From positions 84,334 through 146,806 of the forward strand of contig CAMPET010000067.1 of NCBI GenBank assembly GCA_946803715.1: a stretch of 62,473 bases of DNA, written 5' to 3'. Each line of letters begins with the position of its first letter. The first letter of the stretch is position 1. The stretch is from Beroe ovata. Its lineage: Eukaryota; Ctenophora; Nuda; Beroida; Beroidae. Shown in pieces: positions 36,340 to 47,935 of the stretch. A model generated the notes under the pieces. It did not search any database, had not been told where the DNA came from, and worked only from the letters and a program-made list of their open reading frames with translations. The position numbers were made by a program, and so were the translations under genes.

Positions 36340-39162
36340 TTAGGTTTGATGGAGAAAACGCCTGTCGGTTTTATACAGCGCAAGCAAAGAACAAATACCA
36401 TTTTGAGGATATCCCCAATCAAATCATCTTACTCAACTGAATCAATGTCATGATAGCTATCTTAGATGATCAAACATTATGGAGATTAAAACAGCTATGC
36501 ATAGTATATTTTCATCCCCGAAAGACGTGCAGGTATCATGTTCACTAAAACTCACTAAAACTCACAACTCGTAATTCACCTCTATGAAGGTCATATGTGA
36601 CCCGAGACACGAGGACAAATCTATATAGCAGTAGGATCAAGATGGTAATGAGATTCAGTCCACAAGGACCATCACTCTCTCATGTCCGCAATATCATATC
36701 ATGCCCACCCTCATGACATGTAATATAGGTGCAGGCACAATGTGACGATAAAAGTACAGATCTATGTATGTGTGTGTCAAATGTAATACTGGTATATCAT
36801 CATAATCATCGAGGGACACTATAGTGGCTATATTACAGTGCACAAATCATGTGGCGGACCACGCTGTTTTTCACCCCTAGGAAGCACTCTCATGGCGGTA
36901 CCATTAGAAAATGTAAGTACGATTAGGGAAACACATCAAAGTAGAATTGAACTCCCTCTCTTTGACGTGCTTCTATGATCGTATTGGTCTGCTCGCCATC
37001 ACGTGCAGTTTCTACAATATTGCAGCCTTAACTTGTGACAAAACGTCACTACATATTGCGTCAACATTCTTGTTAAATGGCAAAGTCCGTAAGTGCCATG
37101 TTTCCCACTCTTACTCTAATGGATGCTTCAGAAGAAAAATGATGGAAATTCTTTCAAAAATGATGGAAATTCTTTGATGAGCTCTTTGAACTTTTGCGAA
37201 GACACCAGGGCAACCAGTCGAAGAAAGTAACAATATAATTCCGTCTAGCTACAGCCATGGAAAATACAAAGGCACTGGCAATACAATGTTGTGTCGTGAG
37301 CGCCAAGGAATTATGCAGATCATCTCATGTCAACGTAGCCATGTCTTACATTGTAATATAAACTATTGTTTTTCCTACATGCCCATTGTGTGAATGTCTG
37401 GCACTATGATAAGAACACGAATGGATGTTAGCTGTATTTAAATTAGCTACAGTTTAGTTCAACTCTTCTAGGATGGGGGGAGAACACACTGCAAAATATG
37501 TAGGATTGAATGATTATGACAAGTATTACAAAAGATCAGGCTGGGTAGCAGGTATAATTGATAATGAATGTGGAAAGTTTTAAAAGTGAGAAACCGGTTT
37601 ATGAGCTGAAATCACCTATGATGAACTGAAATCAACATATCCTAAAATAGTGAATAGTATAGCCTGTGAGTTGAGCTTTTAGCACTTGAAATATGCACTA
37701 TCAATTGTCTATTGTATTGGATGAGAATTGAGTTCTGGTAGTGCTGTCTCATTATATAAAGACGGCTATCTTTCAGTTGTATAAAATACAAGATGAAGCC
37801 CAATGCGGGCATTGTGGAAAGGACCTAAAACCTAGGGTAACTAAAATCAAATAAAATATATACCGTAGTTGTCAAAATATCTTCCCCTACACGAAACACA
37901 ATTGACTAATAGACTAATCCATATGGCGGGAGTTGCTCCTGTAGATCTGATTATTATTTGATTACCTTTTCTCTTGCAATATTACATGTCACAGCAAAAT
38001 ATACGTCTTATTATGAGGCATAATATTATTCTCATCAGAAATTTTTAAGATGTAGGACGTAGGTATTTTGGGTCCTACAATCCATGACATGCAGGCATAC
38101 TCCTCTCATGTCATTCTTTGTACTATCCTACATTTTCCTTTTCATCTGTCTTTTCACTTTTTCAAAAATCACGCCCTCCTCGCAATATTCCCTGCTGACT
38201 GATGAGGGAATCTTGTCATTGATTGAGAGTCTGCATGAGCTGGTGAGGTGATCAAAAGAGGTGTGTATCAAATGGAGCACAGTGATTGGCCCCCACCAAA
38301 ATACAATCTTGTCATTGGTCAAGCAGCATGTAAAGATGTAATGCAGAGGCATGTGATGTTTAATGTATGCTTGTATCATCAAAAGTGAACATTGCGATAA
38401 TAATCTTGATATTAATAAAATCCTGTTTTAGATGAAGGTGATTTTGGGAATGCCATATCAGTGTTTAACTCCATCTAAATGGAATAAATGAGGCATTGTA
38501 CCAAATTGTTTGACCTCTAGTTCTAAATTCTTTGGAAGTTTCCCTCATTATGGAGTTGAGTGATCTATATTTCCGACAGGTATAGAAGGTCTTAAAGCTC
38601 GTTCTTCAGTAATGTGCTTCAGTGAATGCACACACTGCATACACCGGCTTTAAAAAACACTTCGGCTATCACTTGATATTTAAACTGTATAGAGCATTAG
38701 TAAGAAAAGGAGGAACTTGATAAGCACTAAAACGTTTGCACCTGCAAATAGGATGTTGAAGTTTGACCAAATGAAATTTTAGATGAGTAATTGTTTTTGA
38801 AAGGGATATTGGGAGATCCTATTTCCAGTAGGTTGTTGCCTAATAGAATTAGTTTCATATCAAGTTCAGATGGTTTTGAGGTGATTTCTGAGCAGCTATA
38901 CAGGTATCATATCATTGCAATCAGTGACCCATGAAATAGCTTTGATATATCTTGAGACCAAGTCTCTTGGGGTGGAATCTGGCATTGAGGAGATTGATTT
39001 ATCCGGTCTGAGTATCTCAGGGATATCAAATGTAAGATTTTTTTATAGTGAGATCTTTGACAAAAGATAACTTTATAGACTAATTCACCCCTCTCTCCAT
39101 CTCCCCACAGTGTGTGTTCTGTGGGGTATTTCCACACAGTTTCCTATCCATGACGTACTCAC
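36340..39162. other. No supported exon
   Basis: AT-rich stretch between candidate exons at 36 and 39 kb. A 21-bp duplication (GATGGAAATTCTTT) is at 37139-37176. Minus frame 38128-38382 has no splice or motif support. Confidence 0.5.
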
Positions 39163-39324
39163 ATCCATTTGCCCTGAGATGCCGAGAATGGATGCAGCCT
39201 TTGCCCATCGGGAGGAGTTGGAGCTCTGTGTGGACAATTCTCCCTTGGGACACTGATCATTCCCCACATAAAGCCGAGTACTGGTGTTGTTACTGTTGTT
39301 GTTGTTGTTGTTGTTGTTGTTCAT
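39163..39324 (-). CDS. Candidate alternative first exon of CNG channel (39 kb)
   Basis: ATG at 39324 followed by a poly-Asn run (GTT repeats on the plus strand), then RLYVGNDQCPKGEL... SSRWAKAASILGISGQMD and donor GAT|gtgagt in phase 0. It is 54 codons. The frame is open upstream to about 39450 without another ATG, so an upstream acceptor or non-AUG start remains possible. No domain recognised. Confidence 0.4.
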
Positions 39325-39435
39325 GATGTTGCTAGGCGACGTGTTGCAATGTGGCACGTGCGGTGACGCCGCGCGGCCACCAACAGCTGCTGGCTGCACG
39401 GTCACCGGCACTGGCGGGCTCGTTATAGTCGTTTG

Positions 39436-39443
39436 TGACGTCA
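39436..39443. promoter_or_regulatory. CRE palindrome at the 39-kb exon
   Basis: Perfect TGACGTCA about 112 bases upstream of the exon's ATG. A second perfect copy is at 40134-40141. Consensus only. Confidence 0.35.
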
Positions 39444-40133
39444 CTGGGTTCTATTTGTGGTAACGACTAAAACATGACGAAACATATTACAACAAAATAG
39501 CGTGTGCAAAGCCAGGTGTAAAAGCGCACACTCACGTACACCAATGCACGATAAAAACAATTACATTTAGAAGGAAATATATTCAATCACTCAATCACAC
39601 ACACTCTCTCTCATCCAATCACGTGACATACTGGTCCAGGCAGTGAGGCGCCATGTTTTGATTAATTTAAAACTCAACCTCGGCTGAACGAGAGATAGTG
39701 GTCACAATCGCTTGTCAGAGAGAGAGAGAGAGAGAGAGGGATAGTCAGGCTATCAAAGTACACATCTGCTTATGCTTCACTCCTAGTATCAACAAGGTAT
39801 TCTGATCAATATTAGCTGTGATCAGCGTATAGTGGGGCGCGCGCATGCACGTGCAAATGCCGGGTGATTTGCATTGTTCTATATTGCAAGAGTACCGAGT
39901 GAGGGCCATATTATGTTTTCGTCCATGTCTTCATCAACGATGGCGGCAGGACATCATATTATAGAACAAGGTGGCCTGTCAGATAGCATGTTATCATCGT
40001 ATTGATGTGTGATCGGTGGCTGGAGGAATATCATATCCAAGCACAGCGGTCATGACTATTTTTTTTAGTGTTCCGTGGAATTGATGCATGAATACTGTCG
40101 AATCAGGTGCTAGAAATGCGTGAGACGTAATGT

Positions 40134-40141
40134 TGACGTCA
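40134..40141. promoter_or_regulatory. Second CRE palindrome upstream of the 39-kb exon
   Basis: Perfect TGACGTCA in a stretch 39445-41050 with no other supported feature apart from a GA run at 39717-39738. Confidence 0.3.
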
Positions 40142-41050
40142 CGTAAGGAATCCATAGTGTTCTTCGTGCAATCGCGGCTGTTTCAAGGGAATCATGAAAC
40201 AAAAACATTTTTATTAATAGAATCATTGAATTATTCAATGCGTTCTGTATAGTATTCATTCACACTACGCTTATTCAAATGTTAAAACGTTTCTTTGTGA
40301 CTCACATCTTCATCGATATTGAACAGGAAGGGTCGGTGAACCGACTGCAAGAACCGGGCCATACCTCGACAAACAAATAGCAACCTCACTGAGTCAACTA
40401 ATGGTCAAAAACAAAATGACCCTTCGGGACATGCAACATTAATAAATAGGTAATACCCAAGCTGTGATATAATTAATGCTTGCAAAAAGCTGCTCGTGCA
40501 AATTATATTTCGTTGGTGATCATCAGCTATGTGTCCAGAAGCTGACACAATAGGCACATATTATTCGTAGTGTTTCGCTCGTGACTATACTTTATTCCTG
40601 TCTTATTATCGGCTAGATCTCTAGGTCCAGACATGATTCAATGGTAACCATCTTGTATCATGTCATCATGAGGACATAGTCAAGCTATCATCTTGGGACC
40701 GTGTGGATGTTATGGCATGAACGCTGAGATTGGGGGATAATTTAATTTTGATTCGACCATATGTTCAGAGAATTATGTTTTGCTGTCAGCCACCGAATGG
40801 TGACTGTACTGCAGTCGTGACATACAAATACGATTCTAAGATCACTTCTATCAAATTATGACGATCAATTATCATTCTGAGTGCACGATTTAATCTAATG
40901 TTACTTCCAATTCCATGACATAGAATCTATATGGGATCTATACAGCTACAATCTACATATTATGTTCAGCGAAAAAGGATAAGAAAACTGAGGGTAGGGA
41001 AACTGATCTGAAATTCTGAGAGAGACATTATCACGTGGCAGATCACTCAC

Positions 41051-42136
41051 CTCTTCTTTACTATCCCACACGAAGGATATGATCCGTGAGATACTGCTCT
41101 TTCGTCGCTCATTACACCCCCGTGCTGGCTTATCAAAAGGTTTCAACTCCGGGACCACTTCGTCCTTTGGTGAATCTGATGATGCCATTACTCGGAGTGA
41201 TGAGGCAGATGCTCTGTTGGACGGGGCCGGGATATCTTCCTGACAAGATTCATTCCTCCTGTGATCGGGATCAGCTGCTCCACGTCCAACTATCGCTCCC
41301 GCGTTACCGTGACGACCTGTCACGTGATCTGCCGACATGCGGTTACCGTTAACAACACAAGCTGTTTGATTTTTGTACCGCATGTCTGTTTGGTCGTACT
41401 TCCCTGCTAGGATATCATCATCTCTGGAGTGAATATCGTCGTATTGGCGTGGTTCAGCGTTGTTCAGCGGATGTTTCTCGTTGTGATATGGGCCGGGTCC
41501 CAAGCTGTGGACAAGTCCGTTGTTGCATGGTCGTCTACATGGAGGAGGGCTTGGCGGGCCACTGGAATAAGGGGGATAACCCCTTATCCCATTCATGGGG
41601 TGACCATTTTGTGCTGTATTGCTGTCAATAGTGTGTTCATTCTGTACCCTACCTAGGGGATCCATATTCGGTCTGAATGAGCTCACTGGGCTACCACCGT
41701 TAGAGCAGCAGCTGTTGAGGACGTGGCCTCCATTGAAACAGTACCGTCCATTCCTCTTAGCCTCATCCGGGCTGTGTTCACAAACGTGACTGGCATTTGG
41801 ATCAATGCCAGCCAATTCGTATCCATCTCTCACATACGGATCATAGCCAGGCTGAAACTGGTAACTCTCCGTGGTGTTCATTTCAGTTGGGGGTTGGTAC
41901 ATATTCTCAGTGTTGTCCACTCTTGGTTTTATATCTGGTGGATAGCAGATTGGCGGTGGCTGTTTAGGCGGGACAGGACTACTTGACAAGAATCTGTTCA
42001 GCCCATTATAGTGAATGTTTCTGATCGCAACTTTGCTCCTCAGGGGATAGGATGCTGTTCGTTCTATGAGTGTAGGTTTGTTGGTGGCAAGGACATGGCG
42101 AGGGTTGTACACCGTCCTTCTAGCATCCATCTCCAT
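41051..42136 (-). CDS. Candidate alternative first exon of CNG channel (42 kb)
   Basis: Large 362-codon exon. ATG at 42136 (MEMDARRTVYN) has an in-frame TGA 24 bases upstream, so it is a real translation start or follows a 5' UTR splice. It ends RRKSSISRIISFVWDSKEE with an excellent donor (GAG|gtgagt) in phase 0. The protein is polar and disordered-looking, with Pro runs, Asn/His/Gly richness and a basic RRKSS kinase-type site. No known domain. In phase it can join EPDEFLQ of the channel. It could instead be a separate gene whose other exons I did not find. Confidence 0.6.
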
Positions 42137-44572
42137 ATTGTCTTGATCACTACTTCTTCAAAACTGGACAAGATCTAGTGAACTACATCTGTAGATAATA
42201 ATATCACTATCACAAATAAACACTACAGATCTATTAAGATACTATTAAACGCGAGGAAGCAAACAAAAACTAGTATCAACCTGTAACCTGGTCCTGAACA
42301 CACAGATATGAATTTCTAAACCACTAAAGATGTGAGTCTTCAGTCATATCGCTCACACTGGTACTATGCGTGCAAAAACCTTTCGAGCACATCCGAAAGC
42401 AACGAATATCATAAATTTAAATGATGATTGGATGTTGCTTAAGAGACACACTTTATAGGGGGAAGATTAGAATCAAAAGTGTAATTCATATATAATTACA
42501 TCCATAGCCACATTATAAAGGTACCTGCCGCGTAGCTTGAATTCTTTAGTTAATTGAGTTTTGTTACGTTTCATATGTGAATTGCATAGGAGAGCAGAAA
42601 TTGAGATTTAATGAAAGTTTTGGTTACAGTATTGAGTATTGACACCAAAACTGCTTATAATGAGTGTCAGCAGTTTCAGCAAAAAAAAACTTGTTTGCAC
42701 ATAAAAACGAAAGTTATATATGCACGATGCAAAATATACTATGTCTTGAAATATGTAATACACTGTTTTTACCCCTCGATAGGATGCATAGTCTATACCA
42801 AGCAGCTGCGTATGACGTGGTTACACAAGCATAAATGCTGTGTTACTCTAAGAGTCCCCCCAGCCATTGGATAGTTCAACTAAATTGAGATTCCAGTGGA
42901 GTAACGGAGTTGAATAATATAAAGATACTGTCGGGTTTGGCTATTTTATTCTGCCCAAAACCTCAATAATGCATCAGCTCTTGATCACTCTTTCCATTTT
43001 AGTGCAAATTAACATCTTGAGTAACAAATGACTGGTGTTCTGGTATTGGTGGCAATATTGCATTTAATAGATGGCATATTCTGCTCAATACTCACTGGTT
43101 CGAATAACCTGGATATAGTGGATATTTGTTTCAGTCGAATATATCCCTGTTAGATAGGTTCTCATGGTAGTAAGTTCTACAAAAATGCACGTTCTCATAG
43201 CTGATTTGCTGGGAAAACGTCTTATGTTTCCATGACAAATGAAGATCTGTTCTACATTAACCATAGCCTACGTCAATTTTGTTTCCAGATTGTTCTTCAA
43301 TATTTCGGGGATCACATACAAAAAGAGTTTATGAAGAAATGATTCAAACTACGCGGCATAGTACCAGGTAAACGGACAGAACTTAGCATCGGTGAGAATG
43401 TTTTTAAGAGGTATGTTTATGTGTCGATTATGTAGTCTGGTTCTCGAAATGTACTCAGCAGCATAATGATATCGAAAAGATATAGTTTGTATATATTTTC
43501 ATGTTCATAAAAAATGTAATCCCGTGGCTCATATATTTTAGTATTTACTAGCTTCTAGATACATTACTCTAGGAGAAGAGGCACCAAAACCAAACCAACC
43601 GGGTAAAACTGCAATAAAACGATGATAACTCCACGCGTCTCATTTATATCCCATACTGGAGATGATAACAATTTACATATCAAATCATCAGTTTGCTTCA
43701 TTAGAGATTGCGTGACGCATCACTGCTTAAAGTTAATTAAGCACAATAATAAAATGCCCATAAATTTGTGTTTTACTAAGCTCCTATAGGCACCCATCAA
43801 GAATCATCTCTCTTGATGGCCTTTTGAACAGCTCCCTTTCCCTCTCCCCATAAGTGTCCTTAGTCCAGCCCCTTTTCACTACTCATCGACATTCGACGTA
43901 GGATCAAAGAGACTTCCTTGCTTTGGTTCTTCCTAATGCCTTCCAGCAGGAAATTGCACCGAAATTATGAATTATCAATGTCGCGATAAAAATTACGTGC
44001 AATATTAGCGATATTATAATTGCCTGACACGCCTAATCAAATTGAGAGGTAAATTCATTGCGTCAATGCATCAAAGAGCTCTTTCTCACCTATGTAAGAA
44101 TGTATAAACTATTAAGGAGCATAAAGTTAAGTTCAAAATTCAGATGATGAATGCATTATAATCGCTTGAACTGTATCGTATAACTTGCGTTGTAGTGTGC
44201 AACATATAAGCCGAGCAAATGGTGCACTACGCGTCAGTATGTAATATGAATGTTGTTCCATACACGGTTTAATTACGGATTAACAAAATAGTACCTGGTA
44301 TTGCGCTCTTCACTGCCCAAATATTGGCGGAATCATAGTATAATGAATGATCCCAGCACTTGTTCAAGTGCGTATTTTATACTTCCTGTGATTGACATGG
44401 TGGGGTTGACAGGTTATGGAGTGTTTTCATCATGACAGTAATATGGAGTTCAGCTTGAAACTGAAGCAGTTAACCATGATATATATAACAAACATGTTCA
44501 GTTTTAGGTTTCATAAGAGGAGGAATAGGTAGATAAAAACATGGGATTAAACCCAGTTGTCAAATATACTAC
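42137..44572. other. No supported feature
   Basis: AT-rich, frames short and unsupported on both strands. Confidence 0.5.
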
Positions 44573-44893
44573 CTGTATGACATCCGGTCGTTTATAAGGG
44601 ATAAACAGTGCTCTTGTCCCTGCTAGCGCCCTGCTCACTGCACCACCTCCACTGATATTGTCCTCACCTCCAGCTGACATTGTAGTGCCAGACCGAGATG
44701 CAATCATAGTGCCCCCGTGTTTCATTTCACTTCTCAAGGACAGTACTCCTCTCACTTCACTCTTCTCTCCACAATGAATCCCTCCTGCTACCAAACTCTC
44801 TCTTCCCTTCTCCCCGACAGCTCCCTCCAACCCATTCACAATTCTGCTTTTCTCACCTCTCCCCTCTATCCACTCTGCTTCTCTTCGTTTCAT
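44573..44893 (-). CDS. Candidate alternative first exon of CNG channel (44.8 kb)
   Basis: ATG at 44893 (MKRREAEWIEGRGEK), in-frame TAA just upstream, 107 codons, donor ATACAG|gtagta in phase 0. It ends ALAGTRALFIPYKRPDVIQ. Gly/Glu/Arg-rich start; no domain. The compatible phase and own start make it an alternative amino terminus or a first exon of something else. Confidence 0.4.
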
Positions 44894-45065
44894 TCCACTT
44901 TAAATTCTTGTGCATTCTCCCATTGTGACTCATGATTATCGAGCAGATCCCATATCTACCACCTACAGTTTAGTAACGGTACAAAAACAACTCAATCAGC
45001 GGGTGCAAACAAACCGTTTCATCCCACTGCATATGTTATTTTATCCGTGTGCTTACTGAATATAC

Positions 45066-45116
45066 CTGTTGTCGAGATGGTGATGGCACATTTAGCTCCC
45101 AGAAGTGTCCAACCAT
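45066..45116 (-). CDS. Candidate 17-codon first exon
   Basis: ATG GTT GGA CAC ... CGA CAA CAG| then gtatat: 17 codons, phase 0, preceded on the minus strand by two CACGTG boxes. Short enough to be chance. Confidence 0.22.
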
Positions 45117-45130
45117 CGAGCTTTGTTGGT

Positions 45131-45170
45131 CTCACGTGATAGGTGATAGGTCACGTGATAGGTCACGTTG
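45131..45170. promoter_or_regulatory. Repeated CACGTG / GATAGGTCACGTG motifs
   Basis: CACGTG occurs at 45133-45138 and 45152-45157, with a third degenerate GTCACGTT, spaced about 10-19 bp. E-box/bHLH-ZIP-type sites immediately upstream of the 17-codon candidate exon. Confidence 0.35.
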
Positions 45171-47268
45171 TCTTGGCTACCGTTGATCAGGGGTTACATG
45201 TACTGGTTTTCATAAGCTGTATGTATATATGTGTTCACATATAGGTAGTACACTGTGTTTATCAGAAAATGAGTCTGTACTTCATTTCACTACTAAAAAC
45301 AAGGTGTTGGAAAGGTCTCAGCTTACAACTTTCCAAGCTAGGAGATGCAACTTTCATTCATTTGTACTCCTGTGAGTGGAGGAGCTAGGAGCAATCAATC
45401 GGTGTCTCACCACCTCAAATAAAAGCAATATAAGCATTTGGTCATTGGTCTACGAAAAAAAGTATGGCAACAGCTGCAATATCGAAAGAAGTTGGGATCA
45501 ATATCGAAAGAAGTTGGGATCAACCAATCAAAGTTGTCTTGGTACATCAAATAAAAGCTAAATGTTTAAATATTCTTCTTCCTATAGACTCTCAAATAAG
45601 GTTTCACATAATTTGAAAATGGTGTTTTCTAATTTTGAATATGTTTCGGAAACCTGGAATAAAATAATAATTTATGTTTATTTTCCCATATTATTAAACA
45701 ATCACTATCAGACTCTCAACATCATTATCAGTTGTCGATAATTTGCCGAGTAGCTAATTTGACACAAATACAAGACTTTATTCATATAACAATAAGTACG
45801 ATCTAACTTAACTGGCAGAAGTATATATGCTGTTTAAACTGTGAAAGTTGTGACGTTGTTACACTGCAGGAAGTCTAGACTCTGAATGGCCGCGCAGTGC
45901 ACAATTGTCTACATTTCTGTTTGGCATAGTGAATGAGAGGGTTTATTAGCAGAATATTTAGGGCTCACAAGGAGACATCATATGCAGGGAGTCTGTTTTA
46001 CAATTGGTTGTAAAAAGTCAATTCACCGACCGGGAAAGAGCAAACAACACATTTTTGCATATAATATCCGTCTGCTGCATTTTCACGGGTTTTTGCGGAG
46101 CTGTTAGATATTTCTTAATGGCTCTATGAAGAATATGAGCATTGAACCTCACTATGGAGGATGGTATGAAGAACTATATTTCTAATGTGTGATCGTCAAG
46201 CGTCTTACACAACTTTGTTCCTGCAAAGAGCTAATGACCATAACCCTTCGATATCATATCGTCTGCCCGTACGGTTCTAGAGTCATCTATATTATAATTT
46301 GGTTGTTTGTTTGTCTTTATTTCTGTATGTCCGTCACTAAATGCACATGCTGATTTTGAAGTTAAAGTGCGCGTTGCCATGGACACGTGCAACTACTGTA
46401 ATGATAGTGAACTGGGAGCTCATTTTTGGTAATGATGGTGCTTTGATAACGTTTTAGTTTTCGTTGCAATGGGATGTATGAATGCAAGTGGGTTCTGATT
46501 CGAGCAGCGGTCAAATTTTTTCTTGAGTTGACAGTTGTTGCTTCTGCTCTGCAGTTATTCATTTCGACTCATGGTAAAATACGATGTTATTTTCGATAAC
46601 AATGCACTATGCAAATTGAAACGATTTACGAAAGTCAGACAACCGGGCAAGCACCATTTTCTGTGCTTATTCAAAGAAATGGCCGAATTGTGATCAAGTG
46701 CTCCTTCACAAAATCATTTTTTTAGATAGGTAAGTACATAGGATTTTGATCACAGCTCATGTTTAGCTGTCGTTCTAAAGTAACATCCTGTTGTCGGTTC
46801 CAATGGGTAGTGTATCACGTCAACTTGGCGGGTTTTCTAGTTAACAATATAAAATATATATCAGCACCCGAGAAGTAATTAATATATTCTTTTATGAATC
46901 TGGTTTAAAGCAATGTGTGCACAACTATTATAGAACCTGGATGAATATATTATTAGCGGGTGTGAGAGATATTGCTTTATCTTCTCTCATGTTCATTTTC
47001 CACTACGGATCAGCGGGCACAATATATAATGGTAGTTAGATAATGATATGTTAATGGTCGGGTTCTCCTTTCCAGCTCTCTTTCGGAGGCTGGGGAGCTT
47101 AGCATTGTTCAGGTGGAGTCATAACCAGTGGAAATTAGATGGTAATTTAGCAGTAGTTAGCTAACGATTGTTAAGAGATATGATCTTGTGTGAATAGCTG
47201 CATGTTTTCTTCATGAGTGTAATCATTAATCCGTTCATGGGAGTGATGTACCTATATGTGTGTGTGTG

Positions 47269-47303
<35 letters not shown>

Positions 47304-47935
47304 TCTTCCCCATTACCTNCCTTGTGTGTGTGTGTGTGTGTGTGTGTGTTCAGTGTGTACCCCATTTTACTTGGGTAGGATGAAACGAAGTTTGGAGAAT
47401 GTCTCTTCGACCAAATGAAAACTGTGCAACAAATTGGAAGGAACAACGCCAGTATAATAGTTATACATGAGTAACTTTGTGAATAACGGCTGTTAGTGTA
47501 AGTAACTCAATAAGGTGGATCATCTGGAAGTAGAGGTCTAGTATTCGTGGGTTCAAATTACCTACCACATTTCCGGTTATAATATAGAGCTGTGATTTGA
47601 TACTCCTTCTTCCGAAAGAGTACCAAAAGGGTTGTCAGGTAGCTTTATGTAGGCTGTTTCAAAGATATACGGAGTTCCTTCTAGCAAGTTTGGAACCAAA
47701 TTTGTCTAATAAACCGATTTCTGATTAGTCCAAAGTATTAGACACCAAGAACTGTACCAGTGGCTGTAATATGATGAGGATGAAAAGAATAATCGGATCT
47801 GGGTTTTAGAAGTGTAACATATTGATTTGTTGTTCATACACGGTTTGTTTGAAATGTGAGACCAATACGTTTTGTATCGCTTGTTGTTGGGTCTCAGTAT
47901 GGAACGTTCTTCATGATACTCCTCACATTGTAGAT
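45171..47935. other. Gene-poor stretch with TG tracts and an N
   Basis: A 22-bp tandem pair (ATATCGAAAGAAGTTGGGAT) at 45479-45524, (TG)n blocks at 47256-47302 and 47323-47350, and an N at 47319 between them. No exon supported. Confidence 0.55.
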
